DNA of 64,000 bases from Ignavibacterium sp. (GTDB lineage Bacteria > Bacteroidota > Ignavibacteria > Ignavibacteriales > Ignavibacteriaceae). Made by a program: the position numbers and the translations under genes. Positions 26,407 through 35,996 of the stretch are shown here, one piece after another (within the stretch, counting starts at the first letter, position 1; each line of letters opens with the position of its first letter). The stretch is from assembly GCA_032027145.1 (NCBI GenBank), contig JAVSMP010000001.1, forward strand, positions 648,903-712,902, given 5' to 3'. The notes beneath the pieces are model-generated. The model did no database searches and was not told where the DNA came from. It saw only the letters and a program-made list of their open reading frames with translations.

Positions 26407-26495
26407 CACTGAAGAAAAGAGAGATTTTTATTGTTGAAATTGACTTACCGAATTCGATTCAATAACTTTACTAAATAAGTTAAAATGGAAGATAG

Positions 26496-28097
26496 ATGAC
26501 ATTATTTTCGATAAAGAAGTTCTCTTATAAAGAAAAAAGATGGGGGTTCTTATTTTTACTCACCATATTGAGCATCTTTGGTTTTATTAATATACTAAAC
26601 TCAACAAAATCTTCTCAGATAGGGATAACACCAGATTCTGTTAATTATATAGCTGCTGCTCGAAGCATAGTATCTGGCAGTGGTATAACAATTTTCAATA
26701 ATAACCCGTTAGTTTTGTATCCCCCACTTTATCCAATATGTTTAGCCTCAATTGATTTGAGTATAGGAATAGACCCCATTAACTCAGTCGGTATTTTTAA
26801 TGCTATTCTATTTGGGATAATTATATACCTAACAGGTTTGCTAATATTTAAACATATGAATTCATCAGTAATACTTTCGTTGCTAGGAACATCAACAATT
26901 TTGTTTGGAGTCCCATTGATAGTTGTTACCCTACTAGCCATGAGCGAACCTCTTTTTATTCTTTTAGTATTAGTTTATTTAATTATTATAGAGTTATATA
27001 TAGAAAGACAAAATTTAATCACACTCTTAATTCTTTCATTCACAGTAGCCCTTGCATGTCTCACCCGATATATTGGGGTGTTTTTAATTATCACTGGGGC
27101 TTCCACTATTATATTACTGAACAAAAATAAAATCTCTTTGAGATTAAAAGATTTAACAGTTTTTGTTTTAATTTCCATAATTCCAATTACGGTATATTTA
27201 ATTAGAAATTATTTTTTATCGGGTACTTTTGCAGGAAGCAGACCAACCTCGAAATTTTCTTTATGGCAAAATATAAGTTTTACTTATAATACTATTTTAT
27301 CATGGTACAGCCCGAAGAGAGTTTTTTTTGATTCATCCATTTTTGCTCTTCTCTTAATTATAGCTGGACTACTAGTTGTTTGGATAATATTGTTAAATCG
27401 AAAGAAAATATTGAGGATATTAGTAAAATACTTCAATTTAATTTTTGTCATAATCATTTATTTACTTTTTCTAATATTTTCTTCAACTACTGTTGCATAC
27501 AATACAATAGGTAATAGGCTACTTTCACCTGTATTTATTCCAATAACTGTTTTTCTTCTCATTTTAGGGTTGAAAGCATTTAGCTTTCTAATAAAAACTT
27601 ATTCACATAAGACCTATAGGATTATTGTACTATCAGCCATAATATTTCTTTGGGTGCTTTTATTGTTTCCCAATTATGCTCAGATTTCAACGCCACTCTG
27701 GGGAAATGAAGTGATACGAGAGTTGGGATATAATGAATATTACTGGAAGGAGAATCAAACTGCTAAATATTTTCAGAAAGATATTCAACCAACAAATGGA
27801 ACTTTAATATATTCAAATGAGCCATATGCTCTTTATATTTTAACGAATATTATATCTGAAATAAGTCCTTATAATTCTGAATTATTAAATGGACTATCCT
27901 CTTATAAAGAGACAAAAAATATCTTACATTTAAAAGGATTATGGCCAAAGGAAAATAATTCTTATCTGGTTTGGTTTAATAGATATAGTTATCTCAAACC
28001 CAGCCTATTTAAAATTGAAGATTTAATGATGATTGCTGACTTTCAATTAGTTAGGCGTCTAGATGATGGGGCAGTCTATTTAATACGAAGAAAATAA
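26496..28097 (+). CDS. polytopic GT-C (GT39/ArnT-like) membrane protein
   Basis: A 533-residue membrane protein with about ten hydrophobic helices in the first 400 residues and a soluble C-terminal part (about 405-533). The first loop after helix 1 has ITPDSVNYIAAARSI, with the Asp that GT-C glycosyltransferases use near the periplasmic face, and LYPPLYP follows. This pattern suits lipid-linked sugar transfer to a surface glycan or lipid A. Donor and acceptor are unknown. Base composition is lower in G and C than the neighbours, and it lies between the IS element and a gatE remnant, so it was probably imported. The distant family call is by pattern only. Confidence 0.65.
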   Translation: MTLFSIKKFSYKEKRWGFLFLLTILSIFGFINILNSTKSSQIGITPDSVNYIAAARSIVSGSGITIFNNNPLVLYPPLYPICLASIDLSIGIDPINSVGIFNAILFGIIIYLTGLLIFKHMNSSVILSLLGTSTILFGVPLIVVTLLAMSEPLFILLVLVYLIIIELYIERQNLITLLILSFTVALACLTRYIGVFLIITGASTIILLNKNKISLRLKDLTVFVLISIIPITVYLIRNYFLSGTFAGSRPTSKFSLWQNISFTYNTILSWYSPKRVFFDSSIFALLLIIAGLLVVWIILLNRKKILRILVKYFNLIFVIIIYLLFLIFSSTTVAYNTIGNRLLSPVFIPITVFLLILGLKAFSFLIKTYSHKTYRIIVLSAIIFLWVLLLFPNYAQISTPLWGNEVIRELGYNEYYWKENQTAKYFQKDIQPTNGTLIYSNEPYALYILTNIISEISPYNSELLNGLSSYKETKNILHLKGLWPKENNSYLVWFNRYSYLKPSLFKIEDLMMIADFQLVRRLDDGAVYLIRRK

Positions 28098-28235
28098 CTT
28101 ATAATACTTTAGACTACTTTAATTGATTTTAAATAAATGTTTATAATAAAATTGCCGAATAAATTTAGTTGTGTTTCAAAAGATTGATTCTCATCCAATC
28201 AAGATTTTGGTTTAGGTTTTTTTAATTTTCATTTT

Positions 28236-28309
28236 GAGACTCCATTTAATTGTTTTTGTTTTTTTTGTTATTACAAAATTATTGATTATTTGGAGTCTCT
28301 TTTAATTAA
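28236..28309. repeat. inverted repeat GAGACTCCA...TGGAGTCTC
   Basis: A perfect 9-base inverted repeat with a 56-base AT-rich loop, followed by TTTTAATT. It lies downstream of the GT-C gene. It may be a long terminator or the edge of an inserted segment. Confidence 0.45.
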
Positions 28310-28412
28310 ACTTTTTCAACAAAGAAGTAATTTATACCGAAACTTTTAGTATGAATTATTTTTTAATCAATTATTATAATATAAAGTGGTTTATCTCATT
28401 CTGATTTCTTCT

Positions 28413-28514
28413 AGTCAACAATTGTTGATGAATTTCTAATTTAGATTTGAATCCGACTTGATTGTAATCTTCCTCGGTCATTTCATTGAAAGGTTTGAAA
28501 ATAAAATCATACAT
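28413..28514 (-). pseudogene. 5' remnant of a second, diverged gatE
   Basis: Thirty-four codons beginning MYDFIFKPFNEMTEEDYNQV and ending EIHQQLLT, matching the gatE start at 24847 with changes at 7 of 34 residues, then unrelated sequence and a stop at 28374. The upstream bases (CATACATAAGT) are shared too. The divergence is too high for a fresh duplication. It is the truncated start of a paralogue or xenologue of gatE, in the same orientation, on the far side of the IS/GT-C insert. Confidence 0.75.
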
Positions 28515-28542
28515 AAGTGTGCCGAAGTTGTTGTAAAAATAA

Positions 28543-28611
28543 TGGCACGCAGATGACACAGATATAACTGATCAGCGCAGATCAGAACAATCTGCGTCCT
28601 CAGCGTGCTAT
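28543..28611. repeat. GGCACGCAGATGACACAGAT...GCGTGCTA repeat
   Basis: A palindromic unit with outer arms GCACGC/GCGTGC and inner CAGAT/ATCTG. It lies between the gatE remnant and the peptidase gene. It is the same style of dispersed repeat as at 20699. Confidence 0.55.
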
Positions 28612-28618
28612 TTGTTTT

Positions 28619-29842
28619 CTAGTTATTGAACCTTGAGAAATAATCTTTAAACGCATCTTTATGAACCATAAAATCCATTATCTTCAGCTTAACATAATCT
28701 TCGTGATAGAAATAATATCCTTTGTCACCAGTATTAAAAGCTCCTGAGCCGGAATCTTTTATTAAAAACCATGTGTTTCCGTTTTTTTCCTGATAGCCAA
28801 CTAAATGAATTCCGTGATCATCGGTTGTTGTTTCATTACTGAAACGGAATTGTCTTGAATTCTCATCAATATACTCTGAAGGTATATCAAATGTGGGAAC
28901 AACAGCAGATTTTGTCCAGCTATCGTATCCTGCTTCGCTTACATCCCCGCCAATTGACATTGTGTAACCATTCTTAATTGCGTTTTTAATTATTTTCATA
29001 AAGTCATCGAGTGGAACATTGTAGTAATCTTTACTGTGCCACCAGTTGTCAGGAACCTGATACTCACCTTGCTGCCAGTATGGTTTCTGCATATACGACA
29101 GAACATCAACATAGTCATCCGGATTTAATTTTAGATAATTTGAAAGATATTCTTTCGGTGAATATTTTTTCCCTTCAACAACAACTTCTGTTGGAGGTAC
29201 TGTCATATAATAATTAAGAATTGATTTAACTACACTAATAACTTCATTCTCATCCCATGCATTTGATTCTTTAACACTGTTTAAATATCCATTAATCTCT
29301 TTAATAAGTTTACTATGATCATAGGCTTTTTGTTCTGGCAGCAAACCGGTATATGATTCCCGTGGTACCGTACCATATTTTTTATATATTCTTGTAACAG
29401 CATTTGCTTCAGAACCTTCGCCGACAAGAGATTTACCGCGGGTGCGAACAAATTCAGTTACTTTTTCAACATACTCCCAATAAGCAGTAAACATTTGGGA
29501 AAGTGTAACTTTTTTTCCGGTTAAACGATAGACCTCTGATTCAAAAAATGATGTTGTAGAAAAAGACCAGCAGGTACCAGTCTGACCTTGATTAACAGGA
29601 TCAGAATGCCAGTAATACTTAAACTCCTCTTTAGATTTGGGTAAATCAATACCAGAAAAATCAAGTCTAAACATTTCCCTTTTTTCTTTGGGCGGATTGT
29701 TAAACTCGTCGATCATTTTTCTAACTTCAAAATAATATCCGGGCTTTGGCTCGGTAAATACTCCCTTGTTTTTTTCCTGTGCAGTGACAAATGAAGTTGA
29801 AATTAGAATTGATACGGTAAGTATATATAAGTAGGATTTCAT
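28619..29842 (-). CDS. exported C1-family (bleomycin-hydrolase-like) cysteine peptidase
   Basis: A 407-residue papain-superfamily protein with a signal peptide (MKSYLYILTVSILISTSFVTA). The catalytic Cys91 is in NQGQTGTCWSFST with the oxyanion Gln, and the His (about 343) is in TDDHGIHLVGY. The third catalytic residue, normally Asn in NSWG, is here Asp (about 363) in FLIKDSGSG, and the Trp is lost. Length and the inserted region between Cys and His fit the C1B bleomycin hydrolase/PepC group, which trims amino acids from peptides. An exported copy suggests periplasmic peptide use. The altered Asn may lower activity. Confidence 0.8.
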   Translation of the reverse strand: MKSYLYILTVSILISTSFVTAQEKNKGVFTEPKPGYYFEVRKMIDEFNNPPKEKREMFRLDFSGIDLPKSKEEFKYYWHSDPVNQGQTGTCWSFSTTSFFESEVYRLTGKKVTLSQMFTAYWEYVEKVTEFVRTRGKSLVGEGSEANAVTRIYKKYGTVPRESYTGLLPEQKAYDHSKLIKEINGYLNSVKESNAWDENEVISVVKSILNYYMTVPPTEVVVEGKKYSPKEYLSNYLKLNPDDYVDVLSYMQKPYWQQGEYQVPDNWWHSKDYYNVPLDDFMKIIKNAIKNGYTMSIGGDVSEAGYDSWTKSAVVPTFDIPSEYIDENSRQFRFSNETTTDDHGIHLVGYQEKNGNTWFLIKDSGSGAFNTGDKGYYFYHEDYVKLKIMDFMVHKDAFKDYFSRFNN

Positions 29843-29924
29843 ACTTTTAACCTTTATAAAGATTGATGAAAAGTAAATTATTTTTTGCTGAACAAATTTA
29901 GATATATTAAGAACGAGTGAAAAT

Positions 29925-29981
29925 TAAAAACAAAAAAAATTCCCTGGCAGATTGAAGGAGGCACAAACAATCTGCCGGGAA
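29925..29981 (-). terminator. rho-independent terminator
   Basis: A 14-15 base hairpin (TTCCCGGCAGATTG pairing with CAATCTGCCAGGGAA, one mismatch) is followed on the minus strand by a run of eight T. It lies 23 bases downstream of the 87-residue gene's stop. Confidence 0.9.
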
Positions 29982-30004
29982 TGTAAAGCGAGAATACGGT
30001 AACT

Positions 30005-30268
30005 TTAGTACGATATATCGCTTATTTCAATCATCTCGGTTTTTTTATCATATTTTTTCAGGTATTCAACAAACTCTGAGTTGAGGAACTTCTGATGAGT
30101 TTTCTTATAAGCATTAAGGTATCTTTCCACCTGCTTATGAGTCAACACGCTTTTCATATAATTTTTCTTTTCATTATCATCAAAAAAGATCCGATAATAA
30201 TAAAGCTTAGCAGGCTTAGATTTTGCTTTAACTGCAGCAGTCTTTTTTGTTATTTTTTTTACTGGCAT
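30005..30268 (-). CDS. small Lys-rich protein of unknown function
   Basis: An 87-residue protein. The first 20 residues (MPVKKITKKTAAVKAKSKPA) form a very basic, disordered Ala/Lys tail like those of nucleic-acid-binding proteins. A compact part follows (LYYYRIFFDDNEKKNYMKSV...VERYLNAYKKTHQKF...FVEYLKKYD). A strong hairpin terminator follows the gene. It starts 28 bases after the end of the acyl-CoA dehydrogenase gene, in the same direction. The family is not recognised. A role in binding DNA or RNA is a guess from charge only. Confidence 0.65.
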   Translation of the reverse strand: MPVKKITKKTAAVKAKSKPAKLYYYRIFFDDNEKKNYMKSVLTHKQVERYLNAYKKTHQKFLNSEFVEYLKKYDKKTEMIEISDISY

Positions 30269-30296
30269 TTCTTCTCTCCAGGTATTACTAAATCAA

Positions 30297-31439
30297 TTAA
30301 ACTTTTCCGTTTTTCTTAATTAATTCTCTTGCAATAATTCCTTTTTGTATCTCATTCGTTCCCTCAAAAATCCTGTTAATACGGCTATCACGATAAGTTC
30401 TTTCAATAGAAAGCTCTTGTGAATAACCCATACCACCATGAATCTGAACTGCAAAATCTACTATCTTATCCAGCGATTCCGAACAATAATATTTAACGAT
30501 TGCTGATTGTCTTGAAATATCTTTCTTCAAATCATAATCAACAGCAGTTCTATAAACGATAGATTCCATATTGTAAATCATAACCGCCATTTCAGCAAGC
30601 ATAAATTGTATCGCCTGAAACTGTGCAATTGGCTGATCAAACTGAATTCTCTCTTTTGCATACTTTGTAGATAATTCAAGCAGCTCTTTTGAAACTCCAA
30701 GACAGGCGGCGCCCAATCCTAATCTTCCGGCATCAAGAGTTTTCATTGCATATATAAAACCACGACCATCTTTCCCGATTAAATTTTCTTTTGGTATATG
30801 CATATCTTCAAAACTTAAAGCATTTGTTACACTGCCCCTTATTCCCATTTTCTTTTCCGGTGGTCCTGCTTTAAAACCCGGAGTGTTTGTTTCCACATAA
30901 AACAAAGAAATTCCTTTTTCAGTTCTTGCAAACAGAGAAATAACATCGGCGATACCCCCGTTAGTTATCCATAATTTTTCGCCATTAATTATCCATTCAT
31001 CTCCCTTCATTTCAGCTTTTGTCTTCAGATGAAACGAATCAGAACCAGCTTGTGCTTCGGTTAAACCGAATGCTGCAATTTTTTCTCCGGATGCCAAAGG
31101 AGGAATATATTTTTTTCTCTGTTCTTCATCTGCTCCATTAAAAATAGCATTTGTTCCTATTGACTGATGTGCCCCAATAAAAGTTGCAGTACTCATACAA
31201 CCGCGGGCAATTTCTTCCTGCATCAAACAATAACCAACTTCTCCAAAACCGCCGCCGCCATATTCTTCAGGAAAGGATACTCCTAAGAATCCAAGCTCAG
31301 CCATTTTTTGAATTAACTCTTTAGGGATATATCCTTCTTCATCAATTTTGGCTGCTATTGGTTTAATCTCGTTAATGGTAAATTCCCGAACCATTTCTCG
31401 GAGCATATTCTGCTCATCGGTAAACTTAAATTCAAACAT
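30297..31439 (-). CDS. acyl-CoA dehydrogenase
   Basis: A 380-residue FAD enzyme of normal length. Features include the N-terminal helical domain (DEQNMLREMVREFTINEIKPIAAKIDEEG), FGLTEAQAGSD and WITNGGIADV in the flavin-binding beta domain, and the C-terminal QIHGGMGYSQE and RIFEGTNEIQ. The Glu of the last motif is the catalytic base of short-chain enzymes. It removes two hydrogens from an acyl-CoA at C2-C3 in beta-oxidation or branched amino acid breakdown. Chain-length preference cannot be read. No etfAB or other pathway gene is adjacent. Confidence 0.93.
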   Translation of the reverse strand: MFEFKFTDEQNMLREMVREFTINEIKPIAAKIDEEGYIPKELIQKMAELGFLGVSFPEEYGGGGFGEVGYCLMQEEIARGCMSTATFIGAHQSIGTNAIFNGADEEQRKKYIPPLASGEKIAAFGLTEAQAGSDSFHLKTKAEMKGDEWIINGEKLWITNGGIADVISLFARTEKGISLFYVETNTPGFKAGPPEKKMGIRGSVTNALSFEDMHIPKENLIGKDGRGFIYAMKTLDAGRLGLGAACLGVSKELLELSTKYAKERIQFDQPIAQFQAIQFMLAEMAVMIYNMESIVYRTAVDYDLKKDISRQSAIVKYYCSESLDKIVDFAVQIHGGMGYSQELSIERTYRDSRINRIFEGTNEIQKGIIARELIKKNGKV

Positions 31440-32051
31440 AGAAAAGATGCCTGCTTTTTTTGTCGATTGTTATTGTCAAATAATATTCCATTTAGAATGG
31501 CTCGATATTGCTTAAAATATCAACGAAAACAAACCGCAAAATCCATCTGCTTTTCATATCAAAGAAGCTGTATAAATGATGTTCTTAATTGTGAGAAGTA
31601 AACAAGTAATCTGTTGTGAACTTATTTTGCATTCAGACACTTTATGCAACTCCGGAGAACCACCAAACTTCTCTTAAAATCCAATTCGCTATAACTTTAA
31701 TGTTTAACATTATATCCTAAACAAACGTAAATCTGTTCTGAGCTGAGTTTTCTTGATTAAAGTAATTTATTTCCTTTCATAATCAATGGTTAAATATACT
31801 TCAAAACTGTTTGGCTAATCATTCATTTTTGCTGTGAGTTGATAAAGATGCTTTCCATTAAATATTAGTAAATGCATACCTGAAAATTTGTAGCTGAAGG
31901 ATAAGGCTTAATTATTTACCCGGATTGGATATTGTATATAAGATGGTTGCTAAACCTATAACAATTTATTCTACAGTCTGTCTATAAGTTGTATTATTAA
32001 TAGTTTATCGATTAATAACAATATATTTATTTAAGCAGGTGTGATTCTGAT
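31440..32051. other. 612-base AT-rich gap
   Basis: No ORF of protein-like composition, repeat, tRNA or hairpin terminator was recognised on either strand. Promoters for the divergent acyl-CoA dehydrogenase side may lie near 31450-31550, but no motif stands out. Confidence 0.4.
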
Positions 32052-32804
32052 TTATTTTTTTGCACTAACGATATAAAAGTTAATTAATGTTTTAAAAATT
32101 GTGTTTGGGGTGCTTTTTATCTGTGCTTTTATTTTTTTAATTCCCCTCTCATATTCCTGTTCCGAAAGATTTGCAAGCTGGGAACTGTGAAGCTTCTGCA
32201 GAAATGGATCATTGAATACTTCGCTGCCAATTCGTTCGTTAAAAACTTTTTCTGCTATACTTATATCCGTTTCATAAAAACCTTCTTTATTCAAAAGTTT
32301 CTTGATTGAATCCACAGAAATAAATCTCATTAAATCGTTCTGATACACATTTTCAAAATAATCATAAACATACCATTCCTTATCTATCTGTGGATCAACT
32401 CCGATTACAGCAATCATTCCATTTTGTTTTAAAACTCTTTTACATTCAACAATAAACTTGTGTTTATCCGGAAAATGATGAATTGCATTTACACAAAAAA
32501 TCAAATCCACAGAATTACATTCAATCGGAATACTGCAGGCATCAGCATTAATTATTTTAGCATTTGAGTTTTCTTTATCAAAACTTTTTAACATCTCTAA
32601 AGAATAATCCAGACCAATAACCTTAAGATTTAAGTCTTCTAAAGATTTTATCCACTTCCCTGTTCCGCATCCGGCTTCTAAAATAATCTTATATTTATTT
32701 TTACGGATTAACTGTTTTAATAAATCCTCAATGTTAGACAAATAATTTTCTTTATATCGATTGTTGTATGTTTGAGCAATTTTAGAGTAATCAGTTTTTT
32801 GCAT
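32052..32804 (-). CDS. class I SAM-dependent methyltransferase
   Basis: A 250-residue Methyltransf_11-type enzyme: IILEAGCGTGKWIKSL (motif I), VIGLDYSLEMLKSF (acidic ribose-binding loop), NAKIINADACSIPIECNSVDLIFCVNAIHHFPD (motifs II/III) and LKQNGMIAVIGVDP. The C-terminal 80 residues are helical and would shape the acceptor site. The acceptor is unknown; a small molecule or ubiquinone-like substrate is possible. It is monocistronic, with a 364-base gap before the divergent PfkB gene. Confidence 0.85.
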   Translation of the reverse strand: MQKTDYSKIAQTYNNRYKENYLSNIEDLLKQLIRKNKYKIILEAGCGTGKWIKSLEDLNLKVIGLDYSLEMLKSFDKENSNAKIINADACSIPIECNSVDLIFCVNAIHHFPDKHKFIVECKRVLKQNGMIAVIGVDPQIDKEWYVYDYFENVYQNDLMRFISVDSIKKLLNKEGFYETDISIAEKVFNERIGSEVFNDPFLQKLHSSQLANLSEQEYERGIKKIKAQIKSTPNTIFKTLINFYIVSAKK

Positions 32805-33168
32805 TTGGTACTTTTATTAGAATTATTTCCTTATAAACAATTGTTAAAAATATAATATTAGCATCGCTTAGCATTTTCAGCAGTGAAATATTTTTTGTTC
32901 GTCCAATATACATCTATTAAATCTTCAGCTTTATTTACAAGCTGCCATCCGGTTTGTATAAACTATTAAAGAACGGAAGAAGTTACCTGAGAAATTACTC
33001 AAAATTGCCTGTTTTAGAAAATATTTTTAATATTGGAGAAAAAAATCTCAGGCATTATTCTTGGGAATATTAAATTTGTGAAGAGTTTTGTGTTGATAAA
33101 TATTCATTTAGTTATCATATTAATTAGTAGTTATTTAACAAATTATAGGAAGTAATAGTCCCCGTTTT

Positions 33169-34059
33169 ATGAATATAACTTCGATAGGAGAGATACTGTT
33201 TGATATCTATCCCAGCCACAAGAAGCTTGGCGGCGCCCCGCTTAATTTTATTTACCATATAAAAAAACTAACTGATAACGGAAATATTATCAGTCGGGTT
33301 GGTAAGGATGTTTTGGGTAATAAAGCAGCCAATGAGTTAAAGCTCGCAGATATTTCTTTAGATTACATTCAGCAGGATAATCTTCGTTCTACCGGCAAAG
33401 CAAATGTTACACTCAATGAAGATGGTGAGCCAAAGTTTAATATAGATTCGGATTCAGCTTTTGATTATATAGAACTTAATGCTGAAAATGAGAATCTGAT
33501 AAGTTCAGAAACTGATTGTCTTTATTTTGGAACACTTGCACAGCGATCAGAAGTTTCCAGAAATACTATACAATCTCTATTCAACCGGGGGGTAAAGTAT
33601 TTTGCTGATCTTAATCTACGAGAAAAATTTTTTGATGAAGATATTTTAACCTCTACTTTAAAAGCAGCAGATTTTATAAAAGTTAATTATCAGGAAATGC
33701 ACACACTTAACGATTTATTTTTACAATCTGATTATAACACAGAGAAGGTTGCGTATGAATTGATGGAAAGGTTTGGAATCAATATGATTGCTGTAACCAG
33801 AGGAAAAGACGGTTCTTCAATTTTTGAAAATGGTAAAAGATTCGATTACTCAAGTGTTGATGTAAAAGTTTTAGATACAACCGGTGCCGGTGATGCTTTT
33901 TCTGCAATACTGTGTATTGGATATCTTCAAGGGCAGGAGAACACATTTATTAATAAACTTGCAAACGAATTTGCAAATGAGATTTGTAAACTTGAAGGTG
34001 CTCTTCCTAAAAACGACCGGATTTACGAAGAGTTTAGAGAACAGTTGGGTTTTTTTTAG
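33169..34059 (+). CDS. PfkB-family carbohydrate kinase
   Basis: A 296-residue ribokinase-fold kinase: MNITSIGEILFDIYPSHKKLGGAPLNFIYHI at the N-terminus (split here by the GAP-N motif), VSRVGKD-type start of the lid, and the anion-hole DTTGAGDAFSAILC near residue 240 with the catalytic Asp. Fructokinases of this length and with GGAPLN are common, so phosphorylation of fructose at O6 is the best guess. The start ATG has a weak GGAAG 15 bases upstream. The following metallopeptidase-like gene begins 56 bases later on the same strand. Confidence 0.85.
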   Translation: MNITSIGEILFDIYPSHKKLGGAPLNFIYHIKKLTDNGNIISRVGKDVLGNKAANELKLADISLDYIQQDNLRSTGKANVTLNEDGEPKFNIDSDSAFDYIELNAENENLISSETDCLYFGTLAQRSEVSRNTIQSLFNRGVKYFADLNLREKFFDEDILTSTLKAADFIKVNYQEMHTLNDLFLQSDYNTEKVAYELMERFGINMIAVTRGKDGSSIFENGKRFDYSSVDVKVLDTTGAGDAFSAILCIGYLQGQENTFINKLANEFANEICKLEGALPKNDRIYEEFREQLGFF

Positions 34060-34115
34060 GATATTTTTCAATTACAAATTAATTTTTAGTTTTCATTATC
34101 AATTATTGGTTGATT

Positions 34116-35549
34116 ATGAAAACTATCTTTCTTTGTTTTATTCTTACTGCAATTGTTTCAGCTCAAAATATTTCTGATACAAGGCTAAGAACAATTACTA
34201 ATTTACTTGTCTTTAATTCACCTGAGATTTCTAAATTTGTTTTGCCTGAAGAATTTGAAACAGCAAATAGATTCGGGATTACATATAAAGGAGTAGAGAA
34301 TAAATTTTTTATAGCAAACGAATTTCCAAAGATTGATACCGGCTTAAAGGTTGAATATAAAACAGAATTAATCGAAGATGATTATAGTTTGTTAACAATT
34401 TCCATCCCTTCTAAAAAAATTTTAAAAGAATACTATTTGAAAGACTCGTCCATCGTTTCAAAATCTTATTTTTATTCACGGAATTGGCAAACAAAGGAAT
34501 CTGATCATTTTAAGTTTTACATCAGCGATAAAACTTTATTTAATGATTACTCGATTAATCAGCTTGAATTATTTATCAGCAGAATGATTAAAGTTCTGAA
34601 ATTTTCAGAAGAGCAGATCAACAAAATCAAGCAAAAGAAGATTTATTATTTTTTATGCAAGGATGAAACCGAAATTCAGAGAGTAACCGGGTTTATTACG
34701 CGCGGCATGTATATTCTTGCACAAGATTATATTGTAACCACCTATAACACGCATTATCATGAACTTGAACATTTTCTTATCAACTTTAAGCTAAAAGAAT
34801 TGCCGCTTTATACCAATCCTTTTCTTCAGGAAGGTTTAGCGGTTGCGCTTGGCGGACGCGGCGGATTAAATGCTAACACAATTTTGGAAACTGGTGTTTT
34901 TATCGTTAAGTCGGGTTTTGCAGATTATACGAGGTTATTAAACAGAAGAGAATTTCTAAATACGGACGCATCAATTTCATATCCTGTTTCAGGGCTTTAT
35001 ACAGATTTTTTGATTAAAGAAATCGGAACAGAAAGGTTTGTTGAACTTTACAAAAAATATTCAGCAAGCAGTGATTTAATTAAGATTGAAACAATAGACG
35101 AAAAGGATTTACCAACACAGGATAGGTGGAATTTATTTATTGATTCTTTACTGAATAAGAATCCAATTCAGAATGCTGGGAATTTTTATGAGAATAATTT
35201 TTATCCCATAATAGTTAAAGAGAACTTTGAGATTTATAAGAACGATGAGGAATATTTATTCAAAATAAAAGATACTCTGTTAATCAAATCATCTAAAAAT
35301 ATTTCCGAATATAAAAGCAAATTATTGGCAGAGCATTTTCCGGATAAATTATATCTATCTGAAAAATACTTAATCACAGCAAATCTAAATGAAATATCTG
35401 TTTATAATCTTTACTCGAATAATCTTATTGGAAAATATATTGCTTCGTTTTCTATTCCGCCAAAACTTGTAACCATACAAAATAATTTTTATGTGTTCTC
35501 TGTTAGAAAAGATTTATTTGATGAGGAGCTCAGAGCGATTGATTTTTAG
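34116..35549 (+). CDS. exported gluzincin-like metalloprotein
   Basis: A 477-residue protein starting at the ATG at 34116 (a TTG at 34110 is less likely), with a signal peptide (MKTIFLCFILTAIVSAQ). The middle holds HELEH (HExxH zinc motif) in THYHELEHFLINFKL, then FLQEGLAVALGG, where the Glu of EGLA is the third zinc ligand of peptidase-MA/gluzincin families. The C-terminal 130 residues look like beta repeats (EIYKNDEEYLFKIKD...LITANLNEISVYNLYSNNLIG). It is probably a periplasmic metallopeptidase; the substrate is unknown. The arrangement fits M1-like enzymes but is not close enough to name. Confidence 0.7.
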   Translation: MKTIFLCFILTAIVSAQNISDTRLRTITNLLVFNSPEISKFVLPEEFETANRFGITYKGVENKFFIANEFPKIDTGLKVEYKTELIEDDYSLLTISIPSKKILKEYYLKDSSIVSKSYFYSRNWQTKESDHFKFYISDKTLFNDYSINQLELFISRMIKVLKFSEEQINKIKQKKIYYFLCKDETEIQRVTGFITRGMYILAQDYIVTTYNTHYHELEHFLINFKLKELPLYTNPFLQEGLAVALGGRGGLNANTILETGVFIVKSGFADYTRLLNRREFLNTDASISYPVSGLYTDFLIKEIGTERFVELYKKYSASSDLIKIETIDEKDLPTQDRWNLFIDSLLNKNPIQNAGNFYENNFYPIIVKENFEIYKNDEEYLFKIKDTLLIKSSKNISEYKSKLLAEHFPDKLYLSEKYLITANLNEISVYNLYSNNLIGKYIASFSIPPKLVTIQNNFYVFSVRKDLFDEELRAIDF

Positions 35550-35567
35550 ATTTGATAACCCTGGAGA

Positions 35568-35996
35568 TCAAATATTGTGTCTTTCTATAATATCTTCCGG
35601 AATCCTTGATGGTCTGCCGGATGATATTGAAACGAGAGTGTAAAGTATTTTACCCTCAACACAGACTTTATTTGTAGATTTATTGAAAACCCATACATTT
35701 ATTGTAACCTGTGCCCCGCTCCAATGACCAACCTGAGTTTTAACGACTGCAATATCACCAAACTTCATTTCTCTTTTATATTTTAATTGAACTTCACTTG
35801 CAAACCAGGTAAATCCTCTTTCAAAATATTCCTCCATCGGAACCTTATAACAATCACGCATCTGAATAAATCTTGCAGTCTGAATGTAATCAAGATATTT
35901 AGAGTTGTGAACATGATTGTTCATATCAATATCATCGGGACGAACAATGATCTCTGTTTCAAAAACTGAGTTTGTGTTATTATCCGGATTAGTCAT
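35568..35996 (-). CDS. hotdog-fold acyl-CoA thioesterase
   Basis: A 142-residue hotdog thioesterase of the 4HBT/FadM type. Its active-site stretch is RPDDIDMNNHVHNSKYLDYIQTARF (given here in two parts: RPDDIDMNNHVHN and SKYLDYIQTARF), with the Asp of the family. TWFASEVQLKYKREMKFGDIAVVKTQV follows as the long strand. It hydrolyses acyl-CoA to acid and CoA. Its ATG abuts the stop of the HisH-like gene, so the two are co-transcribed. Confidence 0.88.
   Translation of the reverse strand: MTNPDNNTNSVFETEIIVRPDDIDMNNHVHNSKYLDYIQTARFIQMRDCYKVPMEEYFERGFTWFASEVQLKYKREMKFGDIAVVKTQVGHWSGAQVTINVWVFNKSTNKVCVEGKILYTLVSISSGRPSRIPEDIIERHNI

Noticed and set aside
33884-34177. 97-residue ORF bridging the PfkB and metalloprotein genes
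   Set aside because: It overlaps the 3' end of the kinase and the start of the next gene in a third frame; the hydrophobic text is a shadow.
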